Assembly: GCF_000720485.1 (NCBI RefSeq)
Contig: NZ_JOAX01000003.1
Coordinates: 62,001 to 126,000, forward strand
Direction: 5' to 3'
Length of the DNA: 64,000 nt
Origin: Streptomyces ochraceiscleroticus
GTDB lineage: Bacteria; Actinomycetota; Actinomycetes; Streptomycetales; Streptomycetaceae
Made by a program: the position numbers and the translations under genes. A model generated the notes under the pieces. The model saw nothing but the letters and a program-made list of their open reading frames with translations. It did not search any database and was not told where the DNA came from. Shown here piece by piece: positions 40,286-49,849 of the stretch; positions within the stretch are counted from its first letter, which is position 1, and each line of letters begins with the position of its first letter.

Positions 40286-42037
40286 CTACTTCTTGACGCC
40301 GACGTTGAGGTAGTCGTACTGACCGCTGAAGGCCGAGGTGGACACCAGGTTCGTGGCCTCCGGCGAGCGGTACATCAGCACCTTGAAGTAGGTCAGCGGC
40401 ACGATCACCGCCTGCTCCATCGTCTTCTTGTCGATCTCGGCGTACGCCTTCTCGCGCGCGGCCTGGTCGGTGTTGGCGATGGCGGTGTCGAGCAGCTTGT
40501 TGATCTCCGGGTCGTCCAGCTCCGAGAGGTTGGTGTTGCCGGACTGGCTGATCGCCTTGCCGTTCAGGATCTGCTGCAGGTAGCCGTAGCCGGTCGGGAA
40601 GTCCGAGCCCCACTGCATCATGATCAGACCGACGTTGTTCTTCTTGTTGAACTTCGGCACACCGGCGTAGTCCGAGAAGTACTTGCTCGTCGGGTACTGC
40701 TGGATCTTGGCGTTGATGCCGATCTTCTTCAGCGAGTCGATGACGGTGGTGGCCGCGTCGACCTCGTCCTGGCGGTCGGAGCGGGCGAGGATGGTGGTGT
40801 CGGTCTTGCCGGCCCCGCACTCCTTCCACTTCTTCTTCGCCTCGGTCAGGTCCAGCTGGTCCTTGGCGTCGTACTTCTGCGGGTACATGTCGAACTTCTG
40901 GTACCCGGCGATGTCCGTCGGCAGGACGGTGGAGGCGATGTCACCGCGGATCGGGCCGCCGAGCGAGGTCTGCACGGCCTTCTTGTCGATCGCGTACTGC
41001 ACGGCCTGGCGGCAGGCGAGCTTGTCGAACGGCTTCACCTTGGAGTTGATCGCCGTGTAGACCAGCCGCTGGCCGAGCGCGTTGTCCGTGTTGGCCTTCA
41101 GCTTCTGGTCGGTCAGGAGCTGGGCCTGGGTCTGGCCGTCCACACCGCGCCCGGCGAGGTCGATCTGGGTGTTGCCGGACTGCAGGTCCTTGTCGATGGT
41201 CGACTGGGCGACCTTCATCTTCAGGACGATCTTGTCCGGGAGATGCTTGCGCAGCGGGTCGGTCTTGGCGGACCACTGCGGGTTGCGCACCAGGGTGAGC
41301 TGCTTGCCCTCCTGGTAGCTCTGGAACTTGTACGAGCCGCTCGAGACCACGGACTTGGTGTAGTCGGCGCCCTTGTCCTTGGCCTGCGGGACCGGCGCGG
41401 TCTGCGGCGCGGACACCAGGTAGTCGAACTCCGCGAACGGCTTCTTCAGGTGGAAGACGATCGTGTGGTCGTCCGGCGTCTCGATGGACTTCAGCCCGGC
41501 CTTGGACTTGTCCTTGTACGGGCCCTTGTACTTGTCCTTGTCCTCGAGGAACTGCTGGAAGTAGTTCGGGCCGAGCGAGAGGGTGTCGCGCGCGAAGTTG
41601 GAGCGCTCGACCGCGTACTTCACGTCCTGCGAGGTGACGGGCTTGCCGTCCTCGTACTTCACGCCCTTGCGGAGCTTGTACGTCCAGGTCTTGCCGCCGT
41701 CGGTGGGCTTGCCCATCGACTCGGCGAGGTCGGGCACCAGCTCGTTGCCCTTCTCGCCGGGGGCCGGCTTGAAGGTGGTGAGCGGACGCGCGTAGAGACG
41801 GCTGAAGTTGTAGATGAAGGCGTAGTACGTGTTGCCCGGGTCGAAGGACTCGGGGGCGTCGCTGATCGCGTAGTTGACCGTCCCGCCCTTCGCGTCCGAG
41901 GCGTTGACGATGCCCTTCGTTGCGGCGTTCGCCGCGGACGCGCCTCCGCTTGCGTCCTTGCCGCCACTGCAGCCGGCCAGCAAAAGGCCCGCACTGGATA
42001 TGGCCGCGATCGCCGCGACCGGAACTGACCTTCGCAT
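40286..42037 (-). CDS. oppA: oligopeptide-binding lipoprotein (SBP family 5)
   Basis: 583 residues. Lipoprotein signal ending LLLAGC, Gly/Ser/Ala linker, then the extended family-5 binding fold: GTVNYAISDAPESFDPGNTY, DLAESMGKPTDGGKTWTYKL, VKYAVERSNFA and MMQWGSDFPTGYGYLQQIL. It delivers peptides to the OppB/OppC channel. Lys-rich relative to neighbours, with many AAG codons. ATG at 42037 has AAGGGGAA upstream. In streptomycetes related importers feed extracellular peptide signalling or nutrition; which applies here is unknown. Confidence 0.93.
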   Translation of the reverse strand: MRRSVPVAAIAAISSAGLLLAGCSGGKDASGGASAANAATKGIVNASDAKGGTVNYAISDAPESFDPGNTYYAFIYNFSRLYARPLTTFKPAPGEKGNELVPDLAESMGKPTDGGKTWTYKLRKGVKYEDGKPVTSQDVKYAVERSNFARDTLSLGPNYFQQFLEDKDKYKGPYKDKSKAGLKSIETPDDHTIVFHLKKPFAEFDYLVSAPQTAPVPQAKDKGADYTKSVVSSGSYKFQSYQEGKQLTLVRNPQWSAKTDPLRKHLPDKIVLKMKVAQSTIDKDLQSGNTQIDLAGRGVDGQTQAQLLTDQKLKANTDNALGQRLVYTAINSKVKPFDKLACRQAVQYAIDKKAVQTSLGGPIRGDIASTVLPTDIAGYQKFDMYPQKYDAKDQLDLTEAKKKWKECGAGKTDTTILARSDRQDEVDAATTVIDSLKKIGINAKIQQYPTSKYFSDYAGVPKFNKKNNVGLIMMQWGSDFPTGYGYLQQILNGKAISQSGNTNLSELDDPEINKLLDTAIANTDQAAREKAYAEIDKKTMEQAVIVPLTYFKVLMYRSPEATNLVSTSAFSGQYDYLNVGVKK

Positions 42038-42114
42038 GATGCTCGGTTTCCCCTTCGTTCGTCGGAAACTTCGGTGGAACTAGCCGGGACCGCCCGGGCG
42101 CTGCCGGCGCGGCG

Positions 42115-43113
42115 TCAGCGGCTGCGCGGGTCCAGCGCGTCCCTCAGGCCGTCACCGAGCAGGTTGAACGCGAGTACGGTGACGAAGATCGCGAGGCCGG
42201 GGACGAGCATGTACTGGGGGTCGACCTCGTAGTACTTGACCGCCTGGTTCAGCATTCCGCCCCAGGAGGACTGCGGGGGCTGGATACCGACACCGAGGAA
42301 GCTGAGGGCCGCCTCGAAGAGGATGTTCGAGGGGATCAGCAGCGTGGAGTACACGACGATGGGCCCGACCAGGTTCGGCAGCAGCTCCCGGAAGAGGATG
42401 AACGGTCCGCGTGCGCCCATCCCGCGGGCCGCGTCGACGAATTCGCGCTCCCGCAGCGACAGCGTCTGGGCCCGCACGATGCGGCCCATGTACGGCCAGT
42501 TGAAGAAGCCGATCACGAAGATCAGGACCGAGATGTGCAGCGGCAGGCCCTCCAGGCCGAAGGCGCCGCCCTGCAGCGAGGCGGAGATGGCGATGGCGAA
42601 GAGCAGCAGCGGGAACGCCAGGAAGACGTCCATCATCCGGCTGATCACCGCGTCCACCCGGCCGCGGTAGTAGCCCGCCACCACGCCGAGGACCGTGCCG
42701 ATCGCCACCGACAGCAGCGTCGCGCCGAACGCCACGATCAGCGAGACCCAGGAGCCCTCCAGGACCCGCGCGAGCAGGTCACGGCCGAACTTGGGGTCCA
42801 CGCCGAGCGGGTGGTCCGCGCTCATGCCGCCGAAGTCACCGAGCGGCAGGGTGGTGTTGGGGTCGATCAGTGACTGGTTCGGCTCGTTCGGGTCCAGGCC
42901 GAGGAGCGACTGCAGGGGCCGGGAGAGCGCCGCGATCACGATGAGGAGGATGACAACGATGGCGCCGGCCACCGCGACCTTGTCGCGTTTGAAGCGCAAC
43001 CAGGCGATCTGGCCGAGCGAGCGGCCCTCGATCCGCTTGCTCGGCACGCCTTCCAGCACCGCTTCCGGCTGCGCCTCGGCAGCCGCCCCGGTGGTCTCGA
43101 TCGGTGCGGTCAC
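42115..43113 (-). CDS. oppC: oligopeptide ABC transporter permease (OppC-type)
   Basis: 332 residues. N-terminal cytoplasmic segment with RIEGRSLGQIAWLRFKRDKV before the first helix (AGAIVVILLIVIAAL), characteristic of OppC. EAA loop LREREFVDAARGMGARGPFI and ELLPNLVGPIVVYSTLL follow. GTG at 43113 has GAGAGGGG upstream; a longer open frame toward 43305 lacks conserved residues. Unusually it is first in the operon, before oppA, giving C-A-B-D-F order. Confidence 0.92.
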   Translation of the reverse strand: MTAPIETTGAAAEAQPEAVLEGVPSKRIEGRSLGQIAWLRFKRDKVAVAGAIVVILLIVIAALSRPLQSLLGLDPNEPNQSLIDPNTTLPLGDFGGMSADHPLGVDPKFGRDLLARVLEGSWVSLIVAFGATLLSVAIGTVLGVVAGYYRGRVDAVISRMMDVFLAFPLLLFAIAISASLQGGAFGLEGLPLHISVLIFVIGFFNWPYMGRIVRAQTLSLREREFVDAARGMGARGPFILFRELLPNLVGPIVVYSTLLIPSNILFEAALSFLGVGIQPPQSSWGGMLNQAVKYYEVDPQYMLVPGLAIFVTVLAFNLLGDGLRDALDPRSR

Positions 43114-43519
43114 GTGCCTTAGACCCCTCTCGGCCGCGCTTGGCCGGCCCACGTCCGCCGCGTCGGCGGCTCGGTTCACATCACTGGTGTGCGCGCCGGC
43201 GGACGTCCGGAGGTCTTGCAGCTCAGCGTTTTTCGGATGTCCGCGCGACAGCGGTCGAGTTGCCCGTCGCACACAGGGTCCAGGCCCTGCTGCGGGAGTC
43301 TTCATCCGAGTCGCGATCAGTCACCAGCCCTGCCGGGGAAAGGATGCGCAACTGTGATGTGCTCCACGGCATTCCGTTATACGGACATCCGGGACGGCTC
43401 AGCGGTTCGCAGCCCCGCCCGGAGGTGACGTCAACGACGGTACACAGGAGGGCAATTCGGCACACGTCGGCGCGAGGGACGACGACACTTTCACGCCGCG
43501 TTGGCAACCGCGAGTGACC
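43114..43519 (-). other. gene-free region upstream of the opp operon
   Basis: About 400 bases without a credible gene. On the minus strand it holds a TATAAC hexamer (43375-43380) that could be a -10, though no good -35 is seen 17-18 bases before it. Two inverted copies of CGGACATCCG lie at 43382-43391 and 43234-43243. The opp promoter and regulation probably lie here. Confidence 0.5.
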
Positions 43520-44308
43520 TCAGTAGGGGCGGGGGTAGCCGTAGCCGTGGGAGGCGGTGGGGGCGGCGGCGGGGCCCTGTGCCCCGCGGTCGAAGAAGGG
43601 GCGGGCGTAGGCGCGCATCCACATGCCCACGGGGTCGTATTCGTCCTCCAGCGCCACCGTCGAGACAGGCAGTCCTTCCGGAACCGCGCCGATGGACTGC
43701 TGCATCATCAGCCGTACCGACTCCACGGCGGCCGGGCTCGTGTCGTACAGCTCCAGGCCGATCGCCAGGTACGGGACGCCGAGGGCGGGCTGCACCCAGG
43801 CGCGGCGCAGCGAGCGGACGGCCGGGGTGCGGTGCGCGTTCTGCCCGAGGAGGGCGTAGAACTGCGGGATCTCCACGGCCGGTTCGGTGATCCGCAAGGG
43901 CCCTGCGGGCAGCCGGTCCAGGCCGCCGGCGATCCGGCGCAGGTCCAGCCAGGGGATGCCGACGCCGCCGCCCGGCGCGTGCGGGTTCAGCCACAGGCCC
44001 CAGCGGTCGGGGTAGAGGGCGGCGGCGATCTCGGGCCCGGACACCACTTCGTGGGCGCGGGTCCAGCCGCTGGCCGCGAGCTCCGCGGGGGAGGTCACGC
44101 ACGGCGCGTAGCCGAGCCCGTCGACCTCCATGTTGCCGTACTGCGCATCGGCGGCCCCGGCGCTGCCCTGCCACAGCAGCATCCACACCTGGCCCCCGGC
44201 CAGCGCCTGCAGCAGCGCCTCATAGGCGTCGTACCGGCCGGGCGAGACCTGCTGCAGCACCTGCTCGACCTGGCCGGCCGCCGCTCCCTGATGCGCACCC
44301 GCGCTCAC
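43520..44308 (-). CDS. SseB-like protein (enhanced serine sensitivity family), copy 1
   Basis: 262 residues. QVWMLLWQGSAGAADAQYGN and GLGYAPCVTSPAELAASGWT form the SseB N-terminal part. The C-terminal part has ALGVPYLAIGLELYDTSPAA, VPEGLPVSTVALEDEYDPVG and MWMRAYARPFFDR. SseB overexpression alters serine sensitivity in E. coli; the mechanism is not known. GTG at 44308 has GAAGGGACGGGGAC upstream. Gly/Tyr/Pro-rich end. Paralogous to the next gene; possibly linked to the serine/glycine genes 3 kb away. Confidence 0.82.
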   Translation of the reverse strand: MSAGAHQGAAAGQVEQVLQQVSPGRYDAYEALLQALAGGQVWMLLWQGSAGAADAQYGNMEVDGLGYAPCVTSPAELAASGWTRAHEVVSGPEIAAALYPDRWGLWLNPHAPGGGVGIPWLDLRRIAGGLDRLPAGPLRITEPAVEIPQFYALLGQNAHRTPAVRSLRRAWVQPALGVPYLAIGLELYDTSPAAVESVRLMMQQSIGAVPEGLPVSTVALEDEYDPVGMWMRAYARPFFDRGAQGPAAAPTASHGYGYPRPY

Positions 44309-44504
44309 GTGTCCCCGTCCCTTCTCTCGGCAGGCACGTAAGGGCGCCCGCCCGGTCATTGCACCAGCTTAAGGGCGGGTCCGGCGCCAGGTCCGGGCCG
44401 GGCGCGAGCGATCCGTCCCGGTACGGGCCGGTTCGCAGCCGCGTCGCGTCGGCGCCCAGGTCCGGTCCGCGGACGCGCCGCGCGATACGAGGCCCTGCTT
44501 CGCG

Positions 44505-45329
44505 TTACCCCAGGTCCTGTGCGTAGAACGGCCGCACCCGCTCGCGCATCCAGTCCACGACCGGGTCCTGCGCGATGTCCAGCATGACGAGCTGGACCGG
44601 CCAGGGCACCGGTACGGCACCGAGCGCCCGGCCCAGGGCGGCGAGCGCGCCGTCCCGCTGCGCCTGGTCCTGGAGCGCGGCCGCCGGATCGGCGACCTGC
44701 ACGCCGACGAAGAGCGTGGGCGCGTCGCCTTCGATGTTCGCGAGGCAACGGCGGGCGGTCGTGACGTACGGGACGCCGGAGAACTCCAGCCCCGCCGCGG
44801 CGAGGAAGTCCACCGGCTCGTCCTGCCAGTCCGGCTCGTACAGCCGCACCCGGCCGCCGGAGGGCAGGCCGTCGCGCGGCATGTCACCGCGGCACAGCTC
44901 GGCCACGGCGGGCGGCGGCAGCGGTACGCCGACGGTGCCGTCCGGGTTCACCGCGATGCCGATCTTCGGCGGCAGGCCGCGGGCGAACTCGCGGGCCGGC
45001 GCGACCGTGCACGGCATGTGGGCCCCGACGACCCGCAGGAACTCCTGCTCGGAGCTGAAGACGGGGACGTACGCCATGCCGTCGGGCAGCTCCACCGTGG
45101 GCAGGTCCAGCCCGGGCCGGCCGAAGCCGGCGCTGTCGGGGCCGCCGCCCTTGGGCAGCGGCACCCATATCCGGCTGCGGCCGAGCACCTCGACGATCCG
45201 GGCGCCGGCATGAGGGTGACCGACCGACGCCGCGAGCACCTCTTCCAGCTCGTTGGCCGGCCAGGCCAACTGCGGAATGCCCTGATCGGGAATGCCCTGC
45301 CCAGGGATGCTCTGCTCCGGAATGTCCAT
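44505..45329 (-). CDS. SseB-like protein, copy 2
   Basis: 274 residues. IPGQGIPDQGIPQLAWPANE gives an odd Gln/Gly/Ile/Pro repeat at the N terminus. Then RIWVPLPKGGG, MAYVPVFSSEQEFLRVVG and IGIAVNPDGTVGVPLPP form the SseB N domain; LFVGVQVADPAAALQDQAQR and PVVDWMRERVRPFYAQDLG parallel the end of copy 1. ATG at 45329 is chosen; an in-frame GTG three codons earlier is equally possible. It lies 196 bases upstream of copy 1 on the same strand, probably a duplication. Confidence 0.82.
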   Translation of the reverse strand: MDIPEQSIPGQGIPDQGIPQLAWPANELEEVLAASVGHPHAGARIVEVLGRSRIWVPLPKGGGPDSAGFGRPGLDLPTVELPDGMAYVPVFSSEQEFLRVVGAHMPCTVAPAREFARGLPPKIGIAVNPDGTVGVPLPPPAVAELCRGDMPRDGLPSGGRVRLYEPDWQDEPVDFLAAAGLEFSGVPYVTTARRCLANIEGDAPTLFVGVQVADPAAALQDQAQRDGALAALGRALGAVPVPWPVQLVMLDIAQDPVVDWMRERVRPFYAQDLG

Positions 45330-45435
45330 GGTCACCACCCGCTTCGTACCGCGCTGCCTGGTCGGAAACCCTAGCGTCCGACCGGCCGGTTCTTCTCGGC
45401 CGTCTCACAGGCACGTACGGAAGCGCGCGGCCCCG

Positions 45436-46134
45436 TCAGCCGAACGTCGTCCGCTCCAGCGCGTCCGCCGCCCGCCGGTCCAGCAGCACCGCCGCCGTGA
45501 ACCCCTTCGGCAGCCGCGCGGAGCGGGCCCTGGCCAGCAGCCGCCGGACCGCGCGCCGGTGCCGCCCGAAGGCGTAGCCGGACACGCCGCGGCCCCTCGC
45601 CCGCTGCCCGGAGAGCGCCACCGCCGGCGGCACGTCGAGCAGGACGAGATGCAGCTCACGGCCCTCGCGCCGGGCGGTGCGCGCGATCCAGCGGCGCACC
45701 CAGGCGAGCGTGCCGCAGTCGTGCACGACCACGCTGCCGCCGGAGCGCAGCGCCTGCCGCAGGCCGTGGTAGTGCGCGGCCCGCACCAGCGGGCGGACCA
45801 GGCCGTACGGCAGCCTGCCGAGCCGGCCCGCCGCCCAGCGCTCCCGTACGTCCTGGGAGTCGATGCGGTGCACGGGCACGCCGGCCCGGTCCAGCGCGGG
45901 CACCACGCGGTGCATGAGCGTGCTCTTGCCGCTGCCGGGCAGGCCCGAGACGACCACCAGGCCGCCCGCGGGAAAGTCCAGCTCCCTGACGGCCGCCTCG
46001 CCTTCCGTGCCGCGCAGGTCCATCACCGGCGCGCCGCGGCCGGGACGCGCCACCGCCTTGGGCGCGCGGGCGCGGCGCGGCACCGCGCCGGGCGCGACCC
46101 CCGCTGTCGTCGCGCATACGGCTTGCCTCTGCAC
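45436..46134 (-). CDS. P-loop AAA/kinase-like ATPase
   Basis: 232 residues. Walker A VVVSGLPGSGKSTLMHRVVP near 60-79, then HRIDSQDVRERW, VVVHDCGTLAWVRRWIA and VLLDVPPAVALSGQRARGRG (lid-like Arg-rich segment). The arrangement resembles small-molecule kinases of the zeta-toxin/gluconate-kinase type. Substrate unknown; no antitoxin partner is visible, so a toxin role is not supported. GTG start at 46134 with GGGGAGGGCG about 10 bases upstream. Divergent from the glycine riboswitch. Confidence 0.82.
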   Translation of the reverse strand: MQRQAVCATTAGVAPGAVPRRARAPKAVARPGRGAPVMDLRGTEGEAAVRELDFPAGGLVVVSGLPGSGKSTLMHRVVPALDRAGVPVHRIDSQDVRERWAAGRLGRLPYGLVRPLVRAAHYHGLRQALRSGGSVVVHDCGTLAWVRRWIARTARREGRELHLVLLDVPPAVALSGQRARGRGVSGYAFGRHRRAVRRLLARARSARLPKGFTAAVLLDRRAADALERTTFG

Positions 46135-46339
46135 CGTGATCGCCCTCCCCGTTGGTTCACTGGATGTCCCCCTACCCGCAGAGTGTCAAGAAAAGGTAAT
46201 GAGCTTCAAGCGCGGGGCAGGTCGTGCCAGTACGCCGGGTGTGCGGGCCGGGACTCCTCTATCCGGCGTCGCCGTGCAATGATGTGCGCGCCACGTGCGC
46301 CGTGACCGCACACCGGCGCTCAACTGCATACCGGCCGCT

Positions 46340-46545
46340 TGAATCCGCGCGGGAGAGTTCCCGCCAGGCCACGGCGGGGCGCCGAAGGAGCAAGTACTCC
46401 CTTGAATCTCTCAGGCCCCTGTACTGCGCGGACGAGGCAGATCTGAAAAGCGGGCCGCCCGGGTGCGGCCCCACCCAAGGTGCAAGCCGAAGCCCCGATC
46501 GGGGCTGTCGGTGAACCTCTCAGGTTCCGATGACAGATGGGGAGA
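46340..46545 (+). promoter_or_regulatory. tandem glycine riboswitch
   Basis: Two glycine aptamers in series. First: GGGAGAG (46351), GCCGAAGGAGCAA (46381-46393), CTCTCAGGC (46408-46416), GACGAGGCAGATCTGAAAAG (46431-46450). Second: GTGCAAGCCGAAG (46480-46492), a GC stem around CCCCGATCGGGG, and CCTCTCAGGTTCCGATGACA (46516-46535). It ends about 45 bases before the gcvT start. High glycine should turn on the cleavage genes. Confidence 0.95.
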
Positions 46546-46587
46546 CGTCCGATACGTCCCTGTCGTCCACCCCGGGAGCCCGCCGCC

Positions 46588-47745
46588 ATGAGTGAACCCC
46601 GTCGTACCGCGCTCGATGCCACCCATCGCGCGCTCGGCGCGACCATGACCGACTTCGCCGGCTGGGACATGCCGCTGCGTTACGGCAGCGAGCGCGACGA
46701 GCACGTCGCCGTCCGCACCCGCGCCGGCCTCTTCGACCTCTCCCACATGGGCGAGATCACCGTCACCGGCCCGCAGGCGGCCGACCTCCTCGACTACGCG
46801 CTGGTCGGCAACATCGGCTCGGTCAAGCCGGGCCGCGCCCGGTACACGATGATCTGCCAGGAGGACGGCGGCATCCTGGACGACCTGATCGTCTACCGGC
46901 TGGCCGACCTGGGCCCCTCCTCGCCGAAGGCGGGCGAGGAGGGCGAGTACATGGTCGTCGCCAACGCCTCCAACGCCCAGGTCGTCCTGGACGCGCTCAC
47001 CGCCCGCCAGGCCGGCTTCGACGCCGCCGTACGGGACGACCGCGACGCGTACGCGCTGCTCGCCGTCCAGGGCCCCGAGTCCGCCGGCATCCTGAAGTCG
47101 CTCACCGACGCCGACCTGGACGGCCTGAAGTACTACGCGGGCCTGCCGGGCACCGTCGCGGGCGTCTCCGCGCTGATCGCCCGGACCGGCTACACCGGCG
47201 AGGACGGCTTCGAGCTGTTCGTCCGGCCCGCCGACGCGGTCGCGCTGTGGGAGGCGCTGACCGAGGCGGGCAAGGGCGCGGGCCTGGTCCCGTGCGGCCT
47301 GTCCTGCCGCGACACGCTGCGCCTGGAGGCGGGCATGCCGCTGTACGGGAACGAGCTGTCCACCTCCCTGACGCCGTTCGACGCGGGCCTGGGCCGGGTC
47401 GTGAAGTTCGAGAAGCCCGGGAACGAGGGCCGCTTCGTGGGCCGCGACGCGCTGGCGGCGGCCGCCGAGCGCGCGGAGCAGAACCCGCCGCGCAAGCTGG
47501 TCGGGCTGATCGCCGAGGGCCGCCGCGTGCCGCGCGCGGGCTACCCGGTCGTGGACGCCGGGGGCACCGCCATCGGCACCGTCACCTCCGGCGCCCCCTC
47601 CCCCACCCTCGGCAAGCCGGTCGCGATGGCGTACGTGGACGCGGCGCACGCGGAGCCGGGCACGAAGGGCGTCGCCGTGGACATCCGCGGCAAGCACGAG
47701 CCGTACGAGGTCGTCGCGCTGCCCTTCTACAAGCGGGAGAAGTAG
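46588..47745 (+). CDS. gcvT: glycine cleavage system T protein (aminomethyltransferase)
   Basis: 385 residues. [44 protein letters not shown]-like [30 protein letters not shown] and the C-terminal barrel [20 protein letters not shown] are all family blocks. It transfers the methylene carbon from H protein to tetrahydrofolate, releasing ammonia. ATG at 46588 with GGGAG upstream, directly behind the glycine riboswitch. gcvP is not in this window. Confidence 0.97.
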   Translation: MSEPRRTALDATHRALGATMTDFAGWDMPLRYGSERDEHVAVRTRAGLFDLSHMGEITVTGPQAADLLDYALVGNIGSVKPGRARYTMICQEDGGILDDLIVYRLADLGPSSPKAGEEGEYMVVANASNAQVVLDALTARQAGFDAAVRDDRDAYALLAVQGPESAGILKSLTDADLDGLKYYAGLPGTVAGVSALIARTGYTGEDGFELFVRPADAVALWEALTEAGKGAGLVPCGLSCRDTLRLEAGMPLYGNELSTSLTPFDAGLGRVVKFEKPGNEGRFVGRDALAAAAERAEQNPPRKLVGLIAEGRRVPRAGYPVVDAGGTAIGTVTSGAPSPTLGKPVAMAYVDAAHAEPGTKGVAVDIRGKHEPYEVVALPFYKREK

Positions 47746-47753
47746 CCACCCGG

Positions 47754-47790
47754 CGTGGCGCGACCCGCCACGTCCCGTCCCTGCGGACGG
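47754..47790 (+). promoter_or_regulatory. two small hairpins between gcvT and gcvH
   Basis: CGTGGCG-CGACC-CGCCACG (47754-47772) is followed at once by CCGTCC-CTGC-GGACGG (47775-47790). No U-tract follows, so RNA stability or partial attenuation in the operon is more likely than full termination. Confidence 0.5.
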
Positions 47791-47866
47791 TAGAAGTGAC
47801 GCGTTCGCGTCTCACCTGTCAAGACCCTCTGCACGATCATTCCCCCGCATCCAGGAGAATCGAACC

Positions 47867-48244
47867 ATGAGCAACCCCCAGCAGCTCCGGTACAGCAAGG
47901 AGCACGAGTGGCTGTCGGCCGCCGAGGACGGCGTCTCGACGGTCGGCATCACCGAGCACGCCGCCAACGCGCTCGGCGATGTCGTCTACGCCCAGCTCCC
48001 CGAGGTCGGCGCCACCGTCACCGCGGGCGAGTCCTGCGGCGAGCTGGAGTCGACCAAGTCCGTCAGCGATCTCTACTCCCCGGTCGACGGTGAGGTCACG
48101 GAGATCAACGAGGACGTGGTGAACGACCCGTCGCTGGTGAATTCCGCCCCCTTCGAGGGCGGCTGGCTGTTCAAGGTGAAGCTGAGCGGCGAGCCGGAGG
48201 ACCTGCTCTCCGCCGACGAGTACACCGCTTTCACCGCCGGCTGA
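47867..48244 (+). CDS. gcvH: glycine cleavage system H protein
   Basis: 125 residues. [20 protein letters not shown], then [20 protein letters not shown] with lipoyl-bearing Lys64. The H protein shuttles the aminomethyl group on its lipoyl arm between P, T and L proteins. ATG at 47867 has CAGGAGAATC upstream. It follows gcvT by 121 bases, a gap with two hairpins, and precedes glyA by 62. Confidence 0.97.
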   Translation: MSNPQQLRYSKEHEWLSAAEDGVSTVGITEHAANALGDVVYAQLPEVGATVTAGESCGELESTKSVSDLYSPVDGEVTEINEDVVNDPSLVNSAPFEGGWLFKVKLSGEPEDLLSADEYTAFTAG

Positions 48245-48306
48245 CCTACGCCCGCCCGCCGTGCCGAGGGCCACAAGCTCTCGGAGGCGCCCACCCAGGA
48301 AGACTC

Positions 48307-49569
48307 ATGTCGCTTCTCAACAGCTCCCTCCATGAGCTCGACCCCGACGTCGCCGCCGCTGTCGACGCCGAACTCCACCGTCAGCAGTCCACCCTCGAAA
48401 TGATCGCGTCGGAGAACTTCGCTCCGGTCGCCGTCATGGAGGCCCAGGGCTCGGTCCTCACCAACAAGTACGCCGAGGGCTACCCCGGCCGCCGTTACTA
48501 CGGCGGCTGCGAGCACGTCGATGTCACCGAGCAGATCGCGATCGACCGGGTCAAGGAGCTGTTCGGCGCCGAGTACGCCAACGTGCAGCCGCACTCGGGC
48601 GCCTCCGCGAACCAGGCAGCGCTGTTCGCCATGGCCAAGCCGGGCGACACGATCCTCGGCCTGGACCTGGCGCACGGCGGGCACCTCACCCACGGCATGC
48701 GCCTGAACTTCTCCGGCAAGCAGTTCAACGTGGTCCCCTACCACGTCGACGGCAACGGCCTGGTCGACATGGCCGAGGTCGAGCAGCTCGCCAAGGAGCA
48801 CCGCCCCAAGGTGATCATCGCGGGCTGGTCGGCGTACCCGCGCCAGCTCGACTTCGCCGCCTTCCGACGCATCGCCGACGAGGTCGGCGCGTACCTCTGG
48901 GTCGACATGGCGCACTTCGCCGGCCTGGTCGCCGCGGGTCTGCACCCGAACCCGGTCGAGCACGCCGACATCGTGACCTCCACCACGCACAAGACGCTCG
49001 GCGGTCCGCGCGGCGGCATCATCCTCGCCAAGAAGGAGTTCGCGAAGAAGCTGAACTCCTCGGTCTTCCCGGGCTTCCAGGGCGGCCCCCTGGAGCACGT
49101 GATCGCGGCCAAGGCGGTCTCCTTCAAGGTCGCCGCCTCGGAGGACTTCAAGGAGCGCCAGCAGCGCACCGTCGAGGGCGCCCGGCTCCTCGCCGAGCGT
49201 CTGACCTCCCCGGACGCGCGCGCGGCGGGCGTCAACGTCCTCTCCGGCGGCACCGACGTGCACCTGGTCCTGGTCGACCTGCGTGACAGCGAGCTCGACG
49301 GCCAGCAGGCCGAGGACCGCCTCCACGAGGTCGGCATCACGGTCAACCGCAACGCCGTCCCGAACGACCCGCGGCCCCCGATGGTCACCTCGGGCCTGCG
49401 GATCGGCACCCCGGCGCTGGCCACCCGCGGCTTCACCACCGAGGACTTCCGCGAGGTCGCCGACATCATCGCGCTGGCGCTGATGCCGGAGTACGACGCG
49501 GCCGCCCTGAAGGCCCGCGTCACCGCGCTCGCCGACAAGCACCCGCTCTACCCCGAGCTGGGCAAGTAA
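48307..49569 (+). CDS. glyA: serine hydroxymethyltransferase
   Basis: 420 residues. [51 protein letters not shown] and [19 protein letters not shown] with the PLP Lys are all typical. It interconverts serine and glycine with one-carbon transfer to tetrahydrofolate, next to the glycine cleavage genes. ATG at 48307 has an AGGAAGA-type site. A strong hairpin follows 25 bases after the stop. Confidence 0.98.
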   Translation: MSLLNSSLHELDPDVAAAVDAELHRQQSTLEMIASENFAPVAVMEAQGSVLTNKYAEGYPGRRYYGGCEHVDVTEQIAIDRVKELFGAEYANVQPHSGASANQAALFAMAKPGDTILGLDLAHGGHLTHGMRLNFSGKQFNVVPYHVDGNGLVDMAEVEQLAKEHRPKVIIAGWSAYPRQLDFAAFRRIADEVGAYLWVDMAHFAGLVAAGLHPNPVEHADIVTSTTHKTLGGPRGGIILAKKEFAKKLNSSVFPGFQGGPLEHVIAAKAVSFKVAASEDFKERQQRTVEGARLLAERLTSPDARAAGVNVLSGGTDVHLVLVDLRDSELDGQQAEDRLHEVGITVNRNAVPNDPRPPMVTSGLRIGTPALATRGFTTEDFREVADIIALALMPEYDAAALKARVTALADKHPLYPELGK

Positions 49570-49593
49570 GACGCCTGGCGGTCGTACGGGCTT

Positions 49594-49626
49594 CACGGGC
49601 CCGGGGCATCCTGTCCCGGGCCCGTG
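49594..49626 (+). terminator. terminator after glyA
   Basis: CACGGGCCCGGG (49594-49605) pairs with CCCGGGCCCGTG (49615-49626), 12 bp with a 9-base loop. No clear U-tract. It ends the gcvT-gcvH-glyA transcript. Confidence 0.75.
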
Positions 49627-49849
49627 GCGTGTGCGCCGTGGCGCGTACGTTGCGACGTGTGCGCTGCGGCGTGTGCGCCTCACCACAGGATGTCCGGTGA
49701 CCGCCCGGTAGGCCCCTTCTGTCGCGTTAGGCTCGACAGTCGGCGAAGAAACGTCCCACCTACGCCGTTCACGGCCTGCTCCCGCGGAGCGTGCCCGGCA
49801 CGCATTCCGCCCCCTCGCCCACCCTGAGCAGACAAAGGAGTCCGCCACC

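Noticed and set aside
39164..42028. Long plus-strand frame opposite oppA and oppB
   Set aside because: Val/Leu/Arg/Gly-only composition, complementary to well-supported transporter genes.
43223..43507. Minus-strand frame of 94 residues upstream of the opp operon
   Set aside because: No ribosome site, no conserved motifs and poor codon bias; it lies in the likely promoter region.
45436..46134. Zeta-type toxin of a toxin-antitoxin pair
   Set aside because: The P-loop resembles small kinases, but no small antitoxin gene is adjacent, so only a generic kinase-like call is supported.
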